In this document: piece after piece, positions 7,870-16,452 of the stretch
Numbering within the stretch: the first letter of the stretch is position 1
Layout: each line of letters starts with the position of its first letter
NCBI GenBank assembly: GCA_029250885.1
Contig: JAQXEK010000080.1
Coordinates: 1-40,965 of the forward strand
From: Planctomycetota bacterium
GTDB taxonomy: Bacteria; Planctomycetota; UBA1135; GCA-002686595
Direction of reading: 5' to 3'
DNA length: 40,965 nt
Notes under the pieces: model-generated
Told to the model about the DNA's origin: nothing
Seen by the model: the letters and a program-made list of their open reading frames with translations, nothing else
The model's database searches: none
Made by a program: the position numbers and the translations under genes

Positions 7870-8865
7870 ATGAGAATTCGTTGGCGCAACTTTGAATTAC
7901 CCAGCTCCGTCGTCGCAGACGAGGGCACGCTTACCGACAAGTATGGTCGGTTCGTTGTCGAACCTTTCGAGCGTGGCTTTGGCCACACGATTGGTAACGG
8001 CATCCGTCGCGTGCTGCTCTCTTCGATTGAAGGTGCTGCTATTACCTCTGTCCGCATTGAGGGTGCCGACCACGAGTTTGACTCGCTGGAAGGTGTCTAC
8101 GAAGATGTGGCAGACATCATCCTAAACCTGAAGCAACTGCGGATCAGCCATCCTGGAAAGGACCAGATCACCTGCCGGATCGAAAAGACCGGCAAGGGGC
8201 CCATCACGGGAGCAGACGTTGATTGTCCAGGGGATGCCGAAGTCACTAATAAGGACCTGGTAATTGCTAACCTGACCTTGGATGACACCTTTGTCTGCGA
8301 ACTTACGGTCGACAAGGGCCGCGGGTACGTTCCGGCAGAGGAGAACACCAGCAGTGACCAGGACATCGGCTGCATTGCAGTGGACGCGATTTATTCGCCG
8401 GTTCACCGTGTGCGCTACGCTGTTGAGGCTACTCGTGTCGGTAAGTTCACGAACTATGATCGCTTGGTCATGGAAGTCTGGACGGACGGTTCGATCCATC
8501 CCAAGTTGGCTCTGATCGAGTCTGCCAAGATCTACCGCAAGCACCTCAACCCGTTTGTGCTTCTTGACGACCCGAAGTCCGACAACCCGGTGGTGGGGGA
8601 TCCCTCCCAGTCCGAGTACAACGCACGGAACCGCGAAGTGCAGCGCCTCGAAGGTCAGCTGTCTCGCCCCCTTGCGGAGCTTGACCTGTCTGTCCGTGCA
8701 CGAAACTGCCTGGATAGCGCCAACCTTCAGACCCTGGGCGACCTTGTTTCACTGAGCGAGAACGAGGTGATGAACCTCAAGAACCTCGGCAAAACTAGCC
8801 TCACCGAAATCAAGACCAAGCTGACCGAGCAGGGCCTGTCCCTCGGCATGAAGCTAACGTCCTAG
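7870..8865 (+). CDS. rpoA: RNA polymerase subunit alpha
   Basis: Alpha dimerises to start RNA polymerase assembly and its C-terminal domain contacts UP elements and activators. The 331-residue product has the N-terminal domain signature (FVVEPFERGFGHTIGNGIRR, then VLLSSIEGAAITSVRIEG). After a linker at about residues 245-260 comes the complete alpha-CTD (SVRARNCLDSANLQTLGDLV, then KNLGKTSLTEIKTKL), a helix-hairpin-helix DNA-binding fold. It lies between rpsD and rplQ, as in almost all bacteria. Confidence 0.97.
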   Translation: MRIRWRNFELPSSVVADEGTLTDKYGRFVVEPFERGFGHTIGNGIRRVLLSSIEGAAITSVRIEGADHEFDSLEGVYEDVADIILNLKQLRISHPGKDQITCRIEKTGKGPITGADVDCPGDAEVTNKDLVIANLTLDDTFVCELTVDKGRGYVPAEENTSSDQDIGCIAVDAIYSPVHRVRYAVEATRVGKFTNYDRLVMEVWTDGSIHPKLALIESAKIYRKHLNPFVLLDDPKSDNPVVGDPSQSEYNARNREVQRLEGQLSRPLAELDLSVRARNCLDSANLQTLGDLVSLSENEVMNLKNLGKTSLTEIKTKLTEQGLSLGMKLTS

Positions 8866-8879
8866 CCAAGTACTAAATC

Positions 8880-9278
8880 ATGCGACACCGTTATAGAGGC
8901 CGAAAGCTCGGCCGCACCGCCAGCCACCGCAAGGCGATGGAAAAGAACATGTGCAACTCGATTATCGAGCACGAGCGCATCATCACGACCATCCAAAAAG
9001 CCAAGCACCTCAAGCCGATCATCGAGAAGCTTGTGACCTTGGGCAAGGTGGACACCGTGGCACACCGCCGCCAGGCATTTGCTGACCTGCGCGACAAGGA
9101 GATGACCGCCAAGTTGTTCGACGTACTTGGTCCTCGCTTTGCCGAGCGTCCCGGTGGCTACTGCCGCATCCTCAAGCTTGCCAAGCCCCGGCTTGGCGAC
9201 AACGGCCAGCGCGTCTTGATCGAGTTCGTTGAGCGCTCGACCGAGGCTGTAGTAACCGAAGAAGTCGCAGCCGAGTAA
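8880..9278 (+). CDS. rplQ: 50S ribosomal protein L17
   Basis: L17 lines the area near the peptide exit tunnel. It begins [20 protein letters not shown], the classical L17 start. It then has [26 protein letters not shown] and the end of the fold [23 protein letters not shown]. The 132 residues include a short acidic tail (VVTEEVAAE). It is the last gene of the operon, followed by a strong terminator. Confidence 0.97.
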   Translation: MRHRYRGRKLGRTASHRKAMEKNMCNSIIEHERIITTIQKAKHLKPIIEKLVTLGKVDTVAHRRQAFADLRDKEMTAKLFDVLGPRFAERPGGYCRILKLAKPRLGDNGQRVLIEFVERSTEAVVTEEVAAE

Positions 9279-9303
9279 TCCTACTCGGGCCTGTGCCTAA
9301 AGA

Positions 9304-9345
9304 GGCCGCCCCCTCCAAGCGTTTGCTTGGAGGGGGCGGCCTTCA
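9304..9345. terminator. Bidirectional terminator between rplQ and dnaE
   Basis: A perfect 17-bp inverted repeat (9304-9320 and 9325-9341) with the 4-nt loop GTTT. On the + strand TTCATTC follows; on the minus strand the downstream side reads TCTTTAGG. Both T-tracts are modest but the stem is very strong. It sits between the convergent genes rplQ and dnaE, so it can serve both. Confidence 0.85.
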
Positions 9346-9401
9346 TTCATAGCTATGTCGAGTCCAGCTAAGCGGCAGTCCCCAAGCCCAAGGCTATCCG
9401 C

Positions 9402-12400
9402 CTACCGGTTCCGGGCGTAGGAGTGGTTGCTGTTACGGCGCCCGCGCTTCCGGCTGCCCTGGCGCGCTAGGTGGGCCCGGCCCTTGCCAAGGATGTGATC
9501 GATCTCTTGGGCAAGCTCGGCCGAGATCGCAACATTGCTGTTGGAGTTCGTGCGGATGCGTCTCTTCTTCCCATCCCTACCAGTGACCCTGAGATACAGG
9601 GGGCGCTCTCCAGGGTGCTTGTCGATCAGTGCCTTGAGTTTGGGCAGGAGAGGCAGGTCCATGGGTTCGAGCCCTATCACAAGGGACCCCTCGAAGCGTC
9701 CCAGTGCGTCCTCGACGGTCATGACCTCATCAAGGAGCATGCGCACTTCGGCGGGGCTGTCATCCCCGGTAATGCGCTCCTCGAGCTTACCGCGGCAAAC
9801 CACGATGGTGTCCGGGACCAAGGCCTCTTCGAACTTCTCGAAGGTCTTGGGGAAGACCGTGCCGTCAACGCCCCCATCCAGGTCTTCGAGGCGGAAGTCC
9901 GCCATCTTATGGCCCTTCTTAGTGACCTTCTTGCCCACCTTGATCAAGAGTCCGGCGATGACGACCGGGGATCCGGGTTCGCGCTTGTCCAGTTCGTTAG
10001 TGCTGCAGCTCGAGAGCATGCGGAACAGGCCCTCTTTCTCCTCCAGGGGGTGGCCGGACAGGTAAAAGCCGAGGACCGAGTGCTCGGCCGTCAGGACCGC
10101 TCTCTCGTCCCATGCCTTGGCATCGTTGATCGAGTCGTCGGGGTTCTCCGGCTCAGCCGCCTCTGGGGCGGCCCCAAACAGACCGCCCTGGCCCGAGCGC
10201 CGGTCAGCGGCGCTGCGGCTCGCGTCTGCCATAGCGTTGCTCAAGCTGTCCGCCACGGCGCCGCGGTTATGGCCCGTATAATCGAAGCAACCTGCCTTGA
10301 TCAGTGCCTCCCAGGTGGACTTGTTTACATCATGGGGGTCAATCGCCTCAACGATCTCGTGGAAGCCCACATCGACCTTCGCGCCTTCCTTTTGGATCTT
10401 AAGGCGCTTCTCGACCACATTGCTTACGGCCTTCTGGCCGGTGCCCTTAATACCGCCAAGGCCAAAGCGGACCGCGGTCTTACCCTCGGGGACAAAGTGC
10501 CACTCTGAGTGGCGGATGTCCGGGGTGAGGGCCTCGATTCCTGCGCGCCGCCCATCGTCGAGCAGCTTCTTAAGCTTGTCCGAGTCCTGCATTTCGCAGG
10601 AGAGGTTCGCGGCGAGGAAGCAGGTCCGGAAGTGCGCCTTGAGGTAAGCGGTCTGGTAGCTGATCAGCGCATAGGCGGTCGAGTGTGACTTGTTGAAGCC
10701 ATAGCCCCCGAACTTGACGATGTTCGCCCAGATCTCGGCGGCGACCTGCTCGTCACAGTCGTTGGCCTTGGCACCATCGATAAACTGCGCGGAGAACTTC
10801 TCCATAATCTCGGGCTGCTTCTTACCCATGGCCTTGCGCAGGTTGTCGGCAAGGTTGAGGCTAAACCCTGAGAGCTGGCTCGAGATCAACATGACCTGCT
10901 CTTGGTAGACGATGCACCCGTAGGTGTCCGCCAGCAGGGGGTCGATGGAGGGGTGCAGGAGCTCGATCTCCTCGCGCCCGTGCTTGCGGTTGGTGAACAT
11001 GTCCGCCATGCCCGACTCCAGGGGGCCGGGGCGGAACAGGGCAAGGATAGCGATCAGGTCGTTGAAGCAGTCCGGCTTGATGCCTTGGATCAGGCGCTTC
11101 ATCCCGTCGGACTCCAGTTGGAAGATGCCCTCGGTGTCCCCGGCCATCAGCAGCTCGTAGGTCTTCTTGTCGTCCAAGGGCAGGTTGTCAATGTCCGGCA
11201 CCTCGTAGCCCAAGCGCCCGACATACTCTAGGGCGCGGTCGATGATCGTGAGCGTGCGCAGCCCAAGATAGTCCATCTTCAGCAGCCCCAGCTCCTCAAG
11301 CAGGGGGCCCGGCCACTGCGTAGCGGCCATGCCATCCTGGGTCCAAAGGGGCACGTACTCGTCGATGGGCTTGTCGGCGATCACGATACCGGCGGCGTGG
11401 GTGGACACGTGGCGCGCGAGCCCCTCGAGGGACTTGCCCAGCTCGAACAGCTCGGTCCACTCGGGATGGTCCTTCTGTAGCGCCAACAGGTCCTTGTCCT
11501 CTTTCAAAGCCTTGCGCAGATTCGGCGCTCCGGGACCTGCGGGGACTTTCTTGGCGATCATGTCTACATCCTTGAGGGGGATGTCCAGTACGCGCCCCAC
11601 ATCGCGAATCACCGTGCGCGAGGCCATGGTTCCAAAGGTTCCAATCTGGGCGATCTGCTCGTCACCATAGCGCTGCCGGGTGTACTCGATGACCTTCTCG
11701 CGACCCTCCTTGCAGAAGTCGATGTCGATATCAGGCATGGAGACGCGCTCCTCATTAAGGAAGCGCTCGAAGAGCAGGTCATACTCGAGTGGGCAGACCC
11801 TAGTGATGTCCAGGGCATAAGCGATCAGAGAGCCCGCCGCGGAGCCTCGGCCTGGCCCAACGGAGACGCCGTTGGCTCGGGACCACAGGATGATGTCCCA
11901 AACAATCAGGAAATAGGAGATGAAGCCCATCTTGACGATGATGCTCTTCTCGTAGGCGAGGCGCACACGGGCGGCCTCGAGGTCCTTGCCCTTCTCGGTC
12001 TTACCGCCGTAGAGCTTCACGATGCCCTCCTCACAGAGCCGGTCGAACAGATCTTCGGGGCTCTCGCCCGTATCGGAGACGTAGACCGGCAGATGGTACT
12101 TGTCGGGCGTGTCTGCGAAGTGGCTCGAGATGTCTAGCTCGATCTGGTCGGTCACATCCATGGTGGCCTTGATCGATTTCGGCTCGTCACGGAACATGTG
12201 CGCCATCTCCTGGCGCGTCTTAAAGAACAGGTCCTTCGTGTCGAACCGGAAGCGGTCGGGGTCGTCTCGGCGAGCGCCCGTGTTAATGCAAAGCAGCGTG
12301 TCTTGGGCGGCGCAATCCTCGGCGCGCAGGTAGTGGATGTCGTTGGTGGCCACCAGTGGGATCGCAGTCTGGCTGCTGAGGCGAATCAGGTGCTCATTGA

Positions 12401-12962
12401 CGTCATCTTGCTCTTGGATTCCGTTGCGCTGAAGTTCGAGCCAAAAGTGGTCGGGCCCAAAGATGTCCCGCAGCTCGCCGGCCACCTGCTCAGCTTCCTT
12501 GTGCTTGCCCGCGAGGAACAGCTGGTTGATCTCGCCGCCAAGGCAACCCGATAGGCAGCTGATACCACCGCCGTATTGCTCAAGCAGCTCCTTATCAATG
12601 CGGGGCCGGTAGTGAAAACCCTCGGTGTAAGCGAGGGTCGCCAGCTTGATCAGGTTGTCGTGGCCCTCTTCGTTGCGAGCGAGTAGGGTGAGGTGGTGGT
12701 AGCGGTTGTCGCGCCGACTGTGCGGTTGGACGCGGGAGTGCTTGGCCACATAGACCTCGCAGCCAATGATCGGCTTGATGCCGCCCTTCTTGCACTTGAG
12801 GTGCAGCTCGATCGCACCGAACATGTTTCCGTGATCCGTCAGTGCGATCGCTCGCTGCTCGTCTGCCTGGCAGGCCTCGACGAGGTCTCCAATTCGGTTG
12901 GCTCCGTCGAGCAGGCTGTATTCCGAGTGGACGTGGAGGTGGACGAAATCGGGTCGGCTCAT
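9402..12962 (-). CDS. dnaE: DNA polymerase III subunit alpha
   Basis: This is the catalytic subunit of the replicative polymerase. The 1186-residue product starts MSRPDFVHLHVHSEYSLLDG, the PHP domain (H8, H10, H12, then ALTDHGNMFGA). The palm follows with GPGRGSAAGS near residue 370 and the catalytic PDIDIDF at 410-416 (aspartates 411/413/415). The fingers and HhH region contain VYQEQVMLISSQLSGFSL and KMGKKQPE-type AMGKKQPEIMEKF. A C-terminal OB-fold region follows. This order is DnaE1 rather than PolC. It is the only minus-strand gene and converges on rplQ. The C-terminus is basic (RQGSRKRGRRNSN) and slightly longer than in E. coli. Confidence 0.97.
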   Translation of the reverse strand: MSRPDFVHLHVHSEYSLLDGANRIGDLVEACQADEQRAIALTDHGNMFGAIELHLKCKKGGIKPIIGCEVYVAKHSRVQPHSRRDNRYHHLTLLARNEEGHDNLIKLATLAYTEGFHYRPRIDKELLEQYGGGISCLSGCLGGEINQLFLAGKHKEAEQVAGELRDIFGPDHFWLELQRNGIQEQDDVNEHLIRLSSQTAIPLVATNDIHYLRAEDCAAQDTLLCINTGARRDDPDRFRFDTKDLFFKTRQEMAHMFRDEPKSIKATMDVTDQIELDISSHFADTPDKYHLPVYVSDTGESPEDLFDRLCEEGIVKLYGGKTEKGKDLEAARVRLAYEKSIIVKMGFISYFLIVWDIILWSRANGVSVGPGRGSAAGSLIAYALDITRVCPLEYDLLFERFLNEERVSMPDIDIDFCKEGREKVIEYTRQRYGDEQIAQIGTFGTMASRTVIRDVGRVLDIPLKDVDMIAKKVPAGPGAPNLRKALKEDKDLLALQKDHPEWTELFELGKSLEGLARHVSTHAAGIVIADKPIDEYVPLWTQDGMAATQWPGPLLEELGLLKMDYLGLRTLTIIDRALEYVGRLGYEVPDIDNLPLDDKKTYELLMAGDTEGIFQLESDGMKRLIQGIKPDCFNDLIAILALFRPGPLESGMADMFTNRKHGREEIELLHPSIDPLLADTYGCIVYQEQVMLISSQLSGFSLNLADNLRKAMGKKQPEIMEKFSAQFIDGAKANDCDEQVAAEIWANIVKFGGYGFNKSHSTAYALISYQTAYLKAHFRTCFLAANLSCEMQDSDKLKKLLDDGRRAGIEALTPDIRHSEWHFVPEGKTAVRFGLGGIKGTGQKAVSNVVEKRLKIQKEGAKVDVGFHEIVEAIDPHDVNKSTWEALIKAGCFDYTGHNRGAVADSLSNAMADASRSAADRRSGQGGLFGAAPEAAEPENPDDSINDAKAWDERAVLTAEHSVLGFYLSGHPLEEKEGLFRMLSSCSTNELDKREPGSPVVIAGLLIKVGKKVTKKGHKMADFRLEDLDGGVDGTVFPKTFEKFEEALVPDTIVVCRGKLEERITGDDSPAEVRMLLDEVMTVEDALGRFEGSLVIGLEPMDLPLLPKLKALIDKHPGERPLYLRVTGRDGKKRRIRTNSNSNVAISAELAQEIDHILGKGRAHLARQGSRKRGRRNSNHSYARNR

Positions 12963-13183
12963 GCGGACGAGGTCTGGCAGGGGGGGAGGCGAAATCGGCG
13001 TGCGAAATCGGGCACCGGGCGGGAACTCTCCCCAAGATAATCCCTGGGTACGACGGGCTCACGGGGAATCCGGACAACCCGGGCGGGAGGGCCAAAAAGT
13101 GTCTTAGAGAGGGCAGCGCCCGGGAGCGGTGGGGGAAATCAGTACCAAGAAAGGAGAATAGCCAAGGAGTTTAGGCCTCACGG

Positions 13184-13212
13184 TTGACACACCCTAGCTG
13201 AGCGCATAAAAC
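13184..13212 (+). promoter_or_regulatory. Promoter of tRNA-Arg (sigma-70 type)
   Basis: TTGACA at 13184-13189, a 17-nt spacer, then TAAAAC at 13207-13212 (CATAAAA context). The tRNA begins 18 nt after the -10 box. The -35 is a perfect consensus and the spacing is ideal. The rest of the dnaE-tRNA gap (12963-13183) shows no gene; the dnaE promoter must lie there on the minus strand but I cannot single it out. Confidence 0.55.
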
Positions 13213-13230
13213 CTCTCCCCCCAAACGCGT

Positions 13231-13307
13231 GCACCCTTAGCTCAACTGGATAGAGCACCTGACTACGGATCAGGAGGTTACAGGTTCGAATCCTGTAGGG
13301 TGTACCA
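13231..13307 (+). tRNA. tRNA-Arg (anticodon ACG)
   Basis: It folds as a full cloverleaf. The acceptor is GCACCCT/AGGGTGT (one G-U at the end). The D arm is GCTC/GAGC. The anticodon stem is CCTGA/TCAGG with loop CTACGGA (anticodon ACG). The T arm is ACAGG-TTCGAAT-CCTGT. The CCA end is encoded (13305-13307). The ACG anticodon is the substrate for A34-to-inosine editing by TadA, whose gene is the next one downstream. Confidence 0.97.
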
Positions 13308-13314
13308 TCTCTAA

Positions 13315-13359
13315 AGAGCCTGGCCGTGCCCCTGCGGCACACGCTAGGTTCTTTTTTTA
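13315..13359 (+). terminator. Terminator of tRNA-Arg
   Basis: A long stem (AGAGCCTGGC pairing with GCTAGGTTCT, with two G-T pairs) continues into GTGCC-CCTGC-GGCAC. It is followed by CTTTTTTTATT, a textbook intrinsic terminator. With the promoter at 13184 it makes the tRNA a single-gene transcript. Confidence 0.85.
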
Positions 13360-13420
13360 TTCGGGTGGGCGCCGGCTTTCCCGAGACTTTGAAAACATGG
13401 AACCGTAGCTTTGGCACGTC

Positions 13421-13996
13421 ATGGCACGGAAAAGGAAACACAACCATGGCCCGGTCCCAGACCAGGGCTCTGCCCCTCGGCGCCCCGAGGTGGAAGTGGC
13501 AACCTCGGCAACGCCGGAGGATGCCTACTACATGGGGCTCGCCCTCGAGCAGGCACGCCGCGCAGAGGACCTCGGTGAGGTCCCGATCGGCTGCGTCATT
13601 GTGGACCCTTCCCGCGCCGCTGCCCCCTCCTCCTTAGACGATCTGATCGTGGCCAGGGGGCACAACTTGACGCGCTCCCGGCGAACGCCGCTCGGCCATG
13701 CCGAGCTCGTCGCCATTGAAGCCGCCGCCGAATCGGCCGCCTACGAGCGACTGCTCGGCTGCACTGTCTACGTCACCGTGGAGCCCTGCTTCATGTGTGC
13801 CGGCGCCTTGGTCCACGCCCGCGTGGAGCGGGTCGTGTGGGGCATCCGCGATCCCAAGTTCGGGGGCTGCGCATCCCTTGGACAAGTGCTCTCCGACCCG
13901 CGCCTCAACCATAGGGCGCGGCTCTGCGAAGGCGTGCTGGCAGAGGAGTCCCGCAAGCTGCTCGTCGACTTCTTTCAAGACCGACGCAGCAAGTGA
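13421..13996 (+). CDS. tadA: tRNA-specific adenosine deaminase
   Basis: TadA deaminates A34 of tRNA-Arg(ACG) to inosine so that it reads CGU, CGC and CGA. The product has the zinc deaminase motifs H93-A-E (GHAELVAIE, with E95 the proton shuttle) and PCFMC (C123, C126). It also has the family segments EVPIGCVIVD and NHRARLCEGVLAEESRKLL. It is 191 residues because of a ~35-residue basic, low-complexity N-terminus and a short insertion (SRAAAPSSLDD) after IVD. The start is the ATG at 13421; no better internal ATG exists in frame before the conserved domain. Its substrate tRNA gene lies 114 nt upstream. Confidence 0.93.
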   Translation: MARKRKHNHGPVPDQGSAPRRPEVEVATSATPEDAYYMGLALEQARRAEDLGEVPIGCVIVDPSRAAAPSSLDDLIVARGHNLTRSRRTPLGHAELVAIEAAAESAAYERLLGCTVYVTVEPCFMCAGALVHARVERVVWGIRDPKFGGCASLGQVLSDPRLNHRARLCEGVLAEESRKLLVDFFQDRRSK

Positions 13997-14022
13997 CCCG
14001 CCAAGGCAGACAGATTTAGAGC

Positions 14023-14110
14023 GGAGAGGTGCCGGAGCGGCTTAACGGACTGGTTTCGAAAACCAGCGTGGGGCAACCTACCGGGGGTTCAAATCCCCCC
14101 TTCTCCGCCA
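14023..14110 (+). tRNA. tRNA-Ser (anticodon CGA)
   Basis: A class II tRNA with acceptor GGAGAGG/CTTCTCC (one G-U). The anticodon stem is CTGGT/ACCAG with loop TTCGAAA (anticodon CGA). It has a long variable arm, T arm GGGGG-TTCAAAT-CCCCC, discriminator G and encoded CCA. It lies 26 nt after tadA and may be cotranscribed with it. Confidence 0.97.
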
Positions 14111-14181
14111 ATAACACTTAGACTGTTGTGGCCGGAGAGATCCGGTACGGTCTGAGCAGAGTGCAAATAGGAATCAAGTGC

Positions 14182-14271
14182 GGAGAGGTGTCTGAGTGGC
14201 TTAAGGAGCGCGCTTGGAAAGCGCGTGTATCTTCACGGGTACCGGGGGTTCAAATCCCCCCCTCTCCGCCA
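14182..14271 (+). tRNA. tRNA-Ser (anticodon GGA)
   Basis: A second class II serine tRNA with acceptor GGAGAGG/CCTCTCC. The anticodon stem is CGCGC/GCGCG with loop TTGGAAA (anticodon GGA). It has a long variable arm, T arm GGGGG-TTCAAAT-CCCCC, discriminator G and encoded CCA. Its acceptor and T arm are nearly identical to those of the CGA isoacceptor, which suggests tandem duplication with anticodon-arm divergence. Confidence 0.97.
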
Positions 14272-14502
14272 TTCCTATTTTGACTGCAATTAAGCAGAGG
14301 CGGCAGTGGGTCCGGTCCCTCGCAATGGGCGTCGTTCGAACCGGGTCAGGCCGGGAACGGAGCAGCCCTAAGGATGTGCTCCCATGTGCGTGGTGCCCGG
14401 ATCCTCTGGCGCCTCTGTGTCTTTGCTCTCTCTGCGTCGCTCTTACGGTTCCAGTTCGCCTCTTGTAGGCCCCCTCGTGCCTCGAGGTCTAAGGGGCGCT
14501 GG

Positions 14503-14540
14503 GCCGGACGCCCAACGCGTCGCCACCCGCGCGCAGCGCC
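14503..14540 (-). repeat. GC-rich dispersed repeat, third locus
   Basis: GCCGGACGCCCAAC (14503-14516) is identical to 30623-30636, and on the opposite strand to 30011-30024. Homology to the 30.6-kb copy continues through CGTC, a C-rich run and CGCGCGCAGCGCC to 14540, about 37 nt with a few differences. The hairpin core seen at 30 kb is not found here, so this looks like a truncated or decayed copy. Confidence 0.75.
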
Positions 14541-14580
14541 TAAAATCAACCCCGACCCTCCAGCCCACGCCCTTGGTCAA

Positions 14581-14640
14581 CGTCAAGGCCAGGCGCAGCG
14601 ACAAAATGCCTAGCGCAGCGGCACAAAGCCCAGCGCAGCG
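14581..14640 (-). repeat. Three tandem 20-nt units
   Basis: Three consecutive 20-nt blocks (14581-14600, 14601-14620, 14621-14640) each end in GCGCAGCG and share GCC(A/T/C)(G/A)GCGCAGCG. On the minus strand each unit starts CGCTGCGC followed by (T/C)NGGC and a T-rich tail. Units of the same type occur on the + strand at 17428 and 29950-29990. Confidence 0.75.
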
Positions 14641-14705
14641 CCCACTTCCTCCCGCCTCTCGATTTAGGAATGCGAAACAGCCCCCCCGTGCGCTAAACTC
14701 CCTCC

Positions 14706-16400
14706 ATGTCCTACCTCGTTCTTGCCCGCAAATACCGCCCCGGTAACTTTGAAGAGGTCGTTGGACAGACGACCCTGACAGATGTCCTGAGGGGCGCAAT
14801 CAAAGACGAGCGGGTTGGCCACGCGTACCTGTTTTGCGGTCCTCGCGGAACCGGCAAGACGACTACGGCGCGCATCTTCGCGAAGGCCTTGAACTGCGAG
14901 GTCGGTCCCACAACTCACCCCTGTGGGACTTGCGACCGGTGCGTGGCTGCGGATGCTGGGCGGGAAGTAGACATTATCGAGATCGACGCAGCCTCGCACA
15001 CGGGCGTTGGCGACATCCGCGAGCTTCGCGATCAGGCTGCCTACGCGCCCATGCGAGCGCGCTACAAGGTCTACATAATTGACGAGGTGCACATGCTCTC
15101 GAAGAGTGCCTTCAACGCCCTGTTGAAGACCCTCGAGGAGCCGCCGCCCCACGTGAAGTTCCTGTTTGCAACCACCGAGCCCCAGAAGCTGCCGGACACG
15201 ATCCTGTCCCGGTGCCAGACCTTGCGCCTCTCGCCAATCTCCGAAGCGGACATTGCCGGTCGCCTGGATTTCGTAATGGGGGCCGAGGGCTTCACGCCGG
15301 AAGAGGGCGTCTCCTATGAGGTGGCACGGCTCGCCCGCGGCGGAATGCGTGACGCCCTGTCGATGACCGACCAGCTGATCGCCCTGGCTGGGACCAGCCC
15401 CACGGTGGCCGACGTCAGCCGCCTCGGCGGCGAGGGCGGCCTGCGCGAGCTCGACGACCTGCTGACGGCGGTCGAACAGTCCAATCAGAAGGGTATTCTC
15501 GAGGGGCTGCCCACACGGGAGGGCGCCGAGGTGGACTTTCTCGGCCGCCTGCTCGGTCACCTGCGCTCGGCACTCATTGTGGCCGTCTGTGGTGCCGATG
15601 CACCTATGCTGGAGGCCAGCGCGGACGAGCGCAAGGTGCTTGCCGAGCGCGCCACGCGCCTTGGCGTCTCACGACTACAGATCTGGCTCGAGGAGCTGCT
15701 CGCAGCCCGTGAGCGCATGCGTCTGCTACCAGCCCAGGCGCGCCTGGCCCTGGAGGTTGCCCTGCTCGACCTGGCCCGTCCCGGCGGCGATTGGCCCCTA
15801 ACCGAGCTCGAGTCGCGGCTGCTTAGCCTCGAGGCGCGCCTCTCTTCCGGTGCGCCCCCCACGTCCCCCGGTGCTCCTGGCGGTGGTCAGAGCCGCCGCC
15901 CAGGGGATCGGCCGACCCCTGGGCAGAGTAACGGCCAACCCCAGGAGGTCAAGCGGCCTTCGATGCTGCGCCCAGACACCAGCCCTACGGCTGCGAAGCA
16001 AGTGGGAGCCGACACGCCTGCGCCCTCCGCGCCCACGGTCGGGGACACCTGGGCCAAGGCCCTTAACGGACTCAAAGAGCGGCACGGCGCCCTGGCCCAG
16101 CTGCTTGGGCGCAAGGGGCGCCTAGCCGAAAAGAGCGGTGGACTGGTGATCAAGTTCGGGGCCCTGCCCGACATGGAGGAGCGCATGCTCCAGGACCCCC
16201 GCGGCTTGCGCGCGATCCAGCGCGCCATCAGCGAGGCCCACGGCCGCGAGCTCACCCCCGAGATCATCATTGGCAAGGTGGAAGCTCCACCCCCGCCACC
16301 CCCCTCCGAGGAGACCCGCGAGGGCGACCAGTTCGCCGATGAGGTCGTGGACATCTTTGGCGGCACTTTGGAGCGCGACGACGATCGCCTCGGAGGTTAG
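14706..16400 (+). CDS. dnaX: DNA polymerase III subunit gamma/tau
   Basis: This is the clamp-loader ATPase of the replisome. The 564-residue product starts MSYLVLARKYRPGNFEEVVG. It has the Walker A GPRGTGKTT at 45-53, the zinc cysteines C64, C73, C76 and C79, Walker B IIDEVHML at 124-131, and the sensor ILSRCQTLRL near 170. Domain III and a proline-rich linker (about 375-440) follow. A further C-terminal domain (ALNGLKERHGALAQLLGRKG onward) corresponds to the DnaE-binding tau region. I saw no poly-A slippery site that would make gamma. The gene heads the dnaX-ybaB-recR cluster. Confidence 0.96.
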   Translation: MSYLVLARKYRPGNFEEVVGQTTLTDVLRGAIKDERVGHAYLFCGPRGTGKTTTARIFAKALNCEVGPTTHPCGTCDRCVAADAGREVDIIEIDAASHTGVGDIRELRDQAAYAPMRARYKVYIIDEVHMLSKSAFNALLKTLEEPPPHVKFLFATTEPQKLPDTILSRCQTLRLSPISEADIAGRLDFVMGAEGFTPEEGVSYEVARLARGGMRDALSMTDQLIALAGTSPTVADVSRLGGEGGLRELDDLLTAVEQSNQKGILEGLPTREGAEVDFLGRLLGHLRSALIVAVCGADAPMLEASADERKVLAERATRLGVSRLQIWLEELLAARERMRLLPAQARLALEVALLDLARPGGDWPLTELESRLLSLEARLSSGAPPTSPGAPGGGQSRRPGDRPTPGQSNGQPQEVKRPSMLRPDTSPTAAKQVGADTPAPSAPTVGDTWAKALNGLKERHGALAQLLGRKGRLAEKSGGLVIKFGALPDMEERMLQDPRGLRAIQRAISEAHGRELTPEIIIGKVEAPPPPPPSEETREGDQFADEVVDIFGGTLERDDDRLGG

Positions 16401-16452
16401 GCTATGGCCTTCCCCCTTCCCCCTTTCGCCACCCGGCGTACCCAATAGAATC

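Larger units (their letters stand above)
14272..14705. other. Gene-free stretch between tRNA-Ser and dnaX
   Basis: There is no credible gene here; open frames are low-complexity shadows. The left part (14272-14470) shows nothing recognisable. From about 14466 the stretch is GC-rich and repetitive: a hairpin (CCTCG/CGAGG at 14471-14485), a segment shared with the 30.6-kb repeat (14503-14540), and three tandem 20-nt units (14581-14640). The dnaX promoter must be in this stretch or upstream, but I see no clear consensus. Confidence 0.6.

Noticed and set aside
13411..13426. Sigma-54-like TTGGCACG before tadA
   Set aside because: The -12 element is off by one base and overlaps the tadA start codon.
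14581..14640. Tandem 20-nt units as a CRISPR array
   Set aside because: Units are contiguous without spacers, with no cas genes nearby.
14706..16400. Programmed frameshift in dnaX
   Set aside because: No A-rich slippery heptamer with a downstream stem was found in the C-terminal half.
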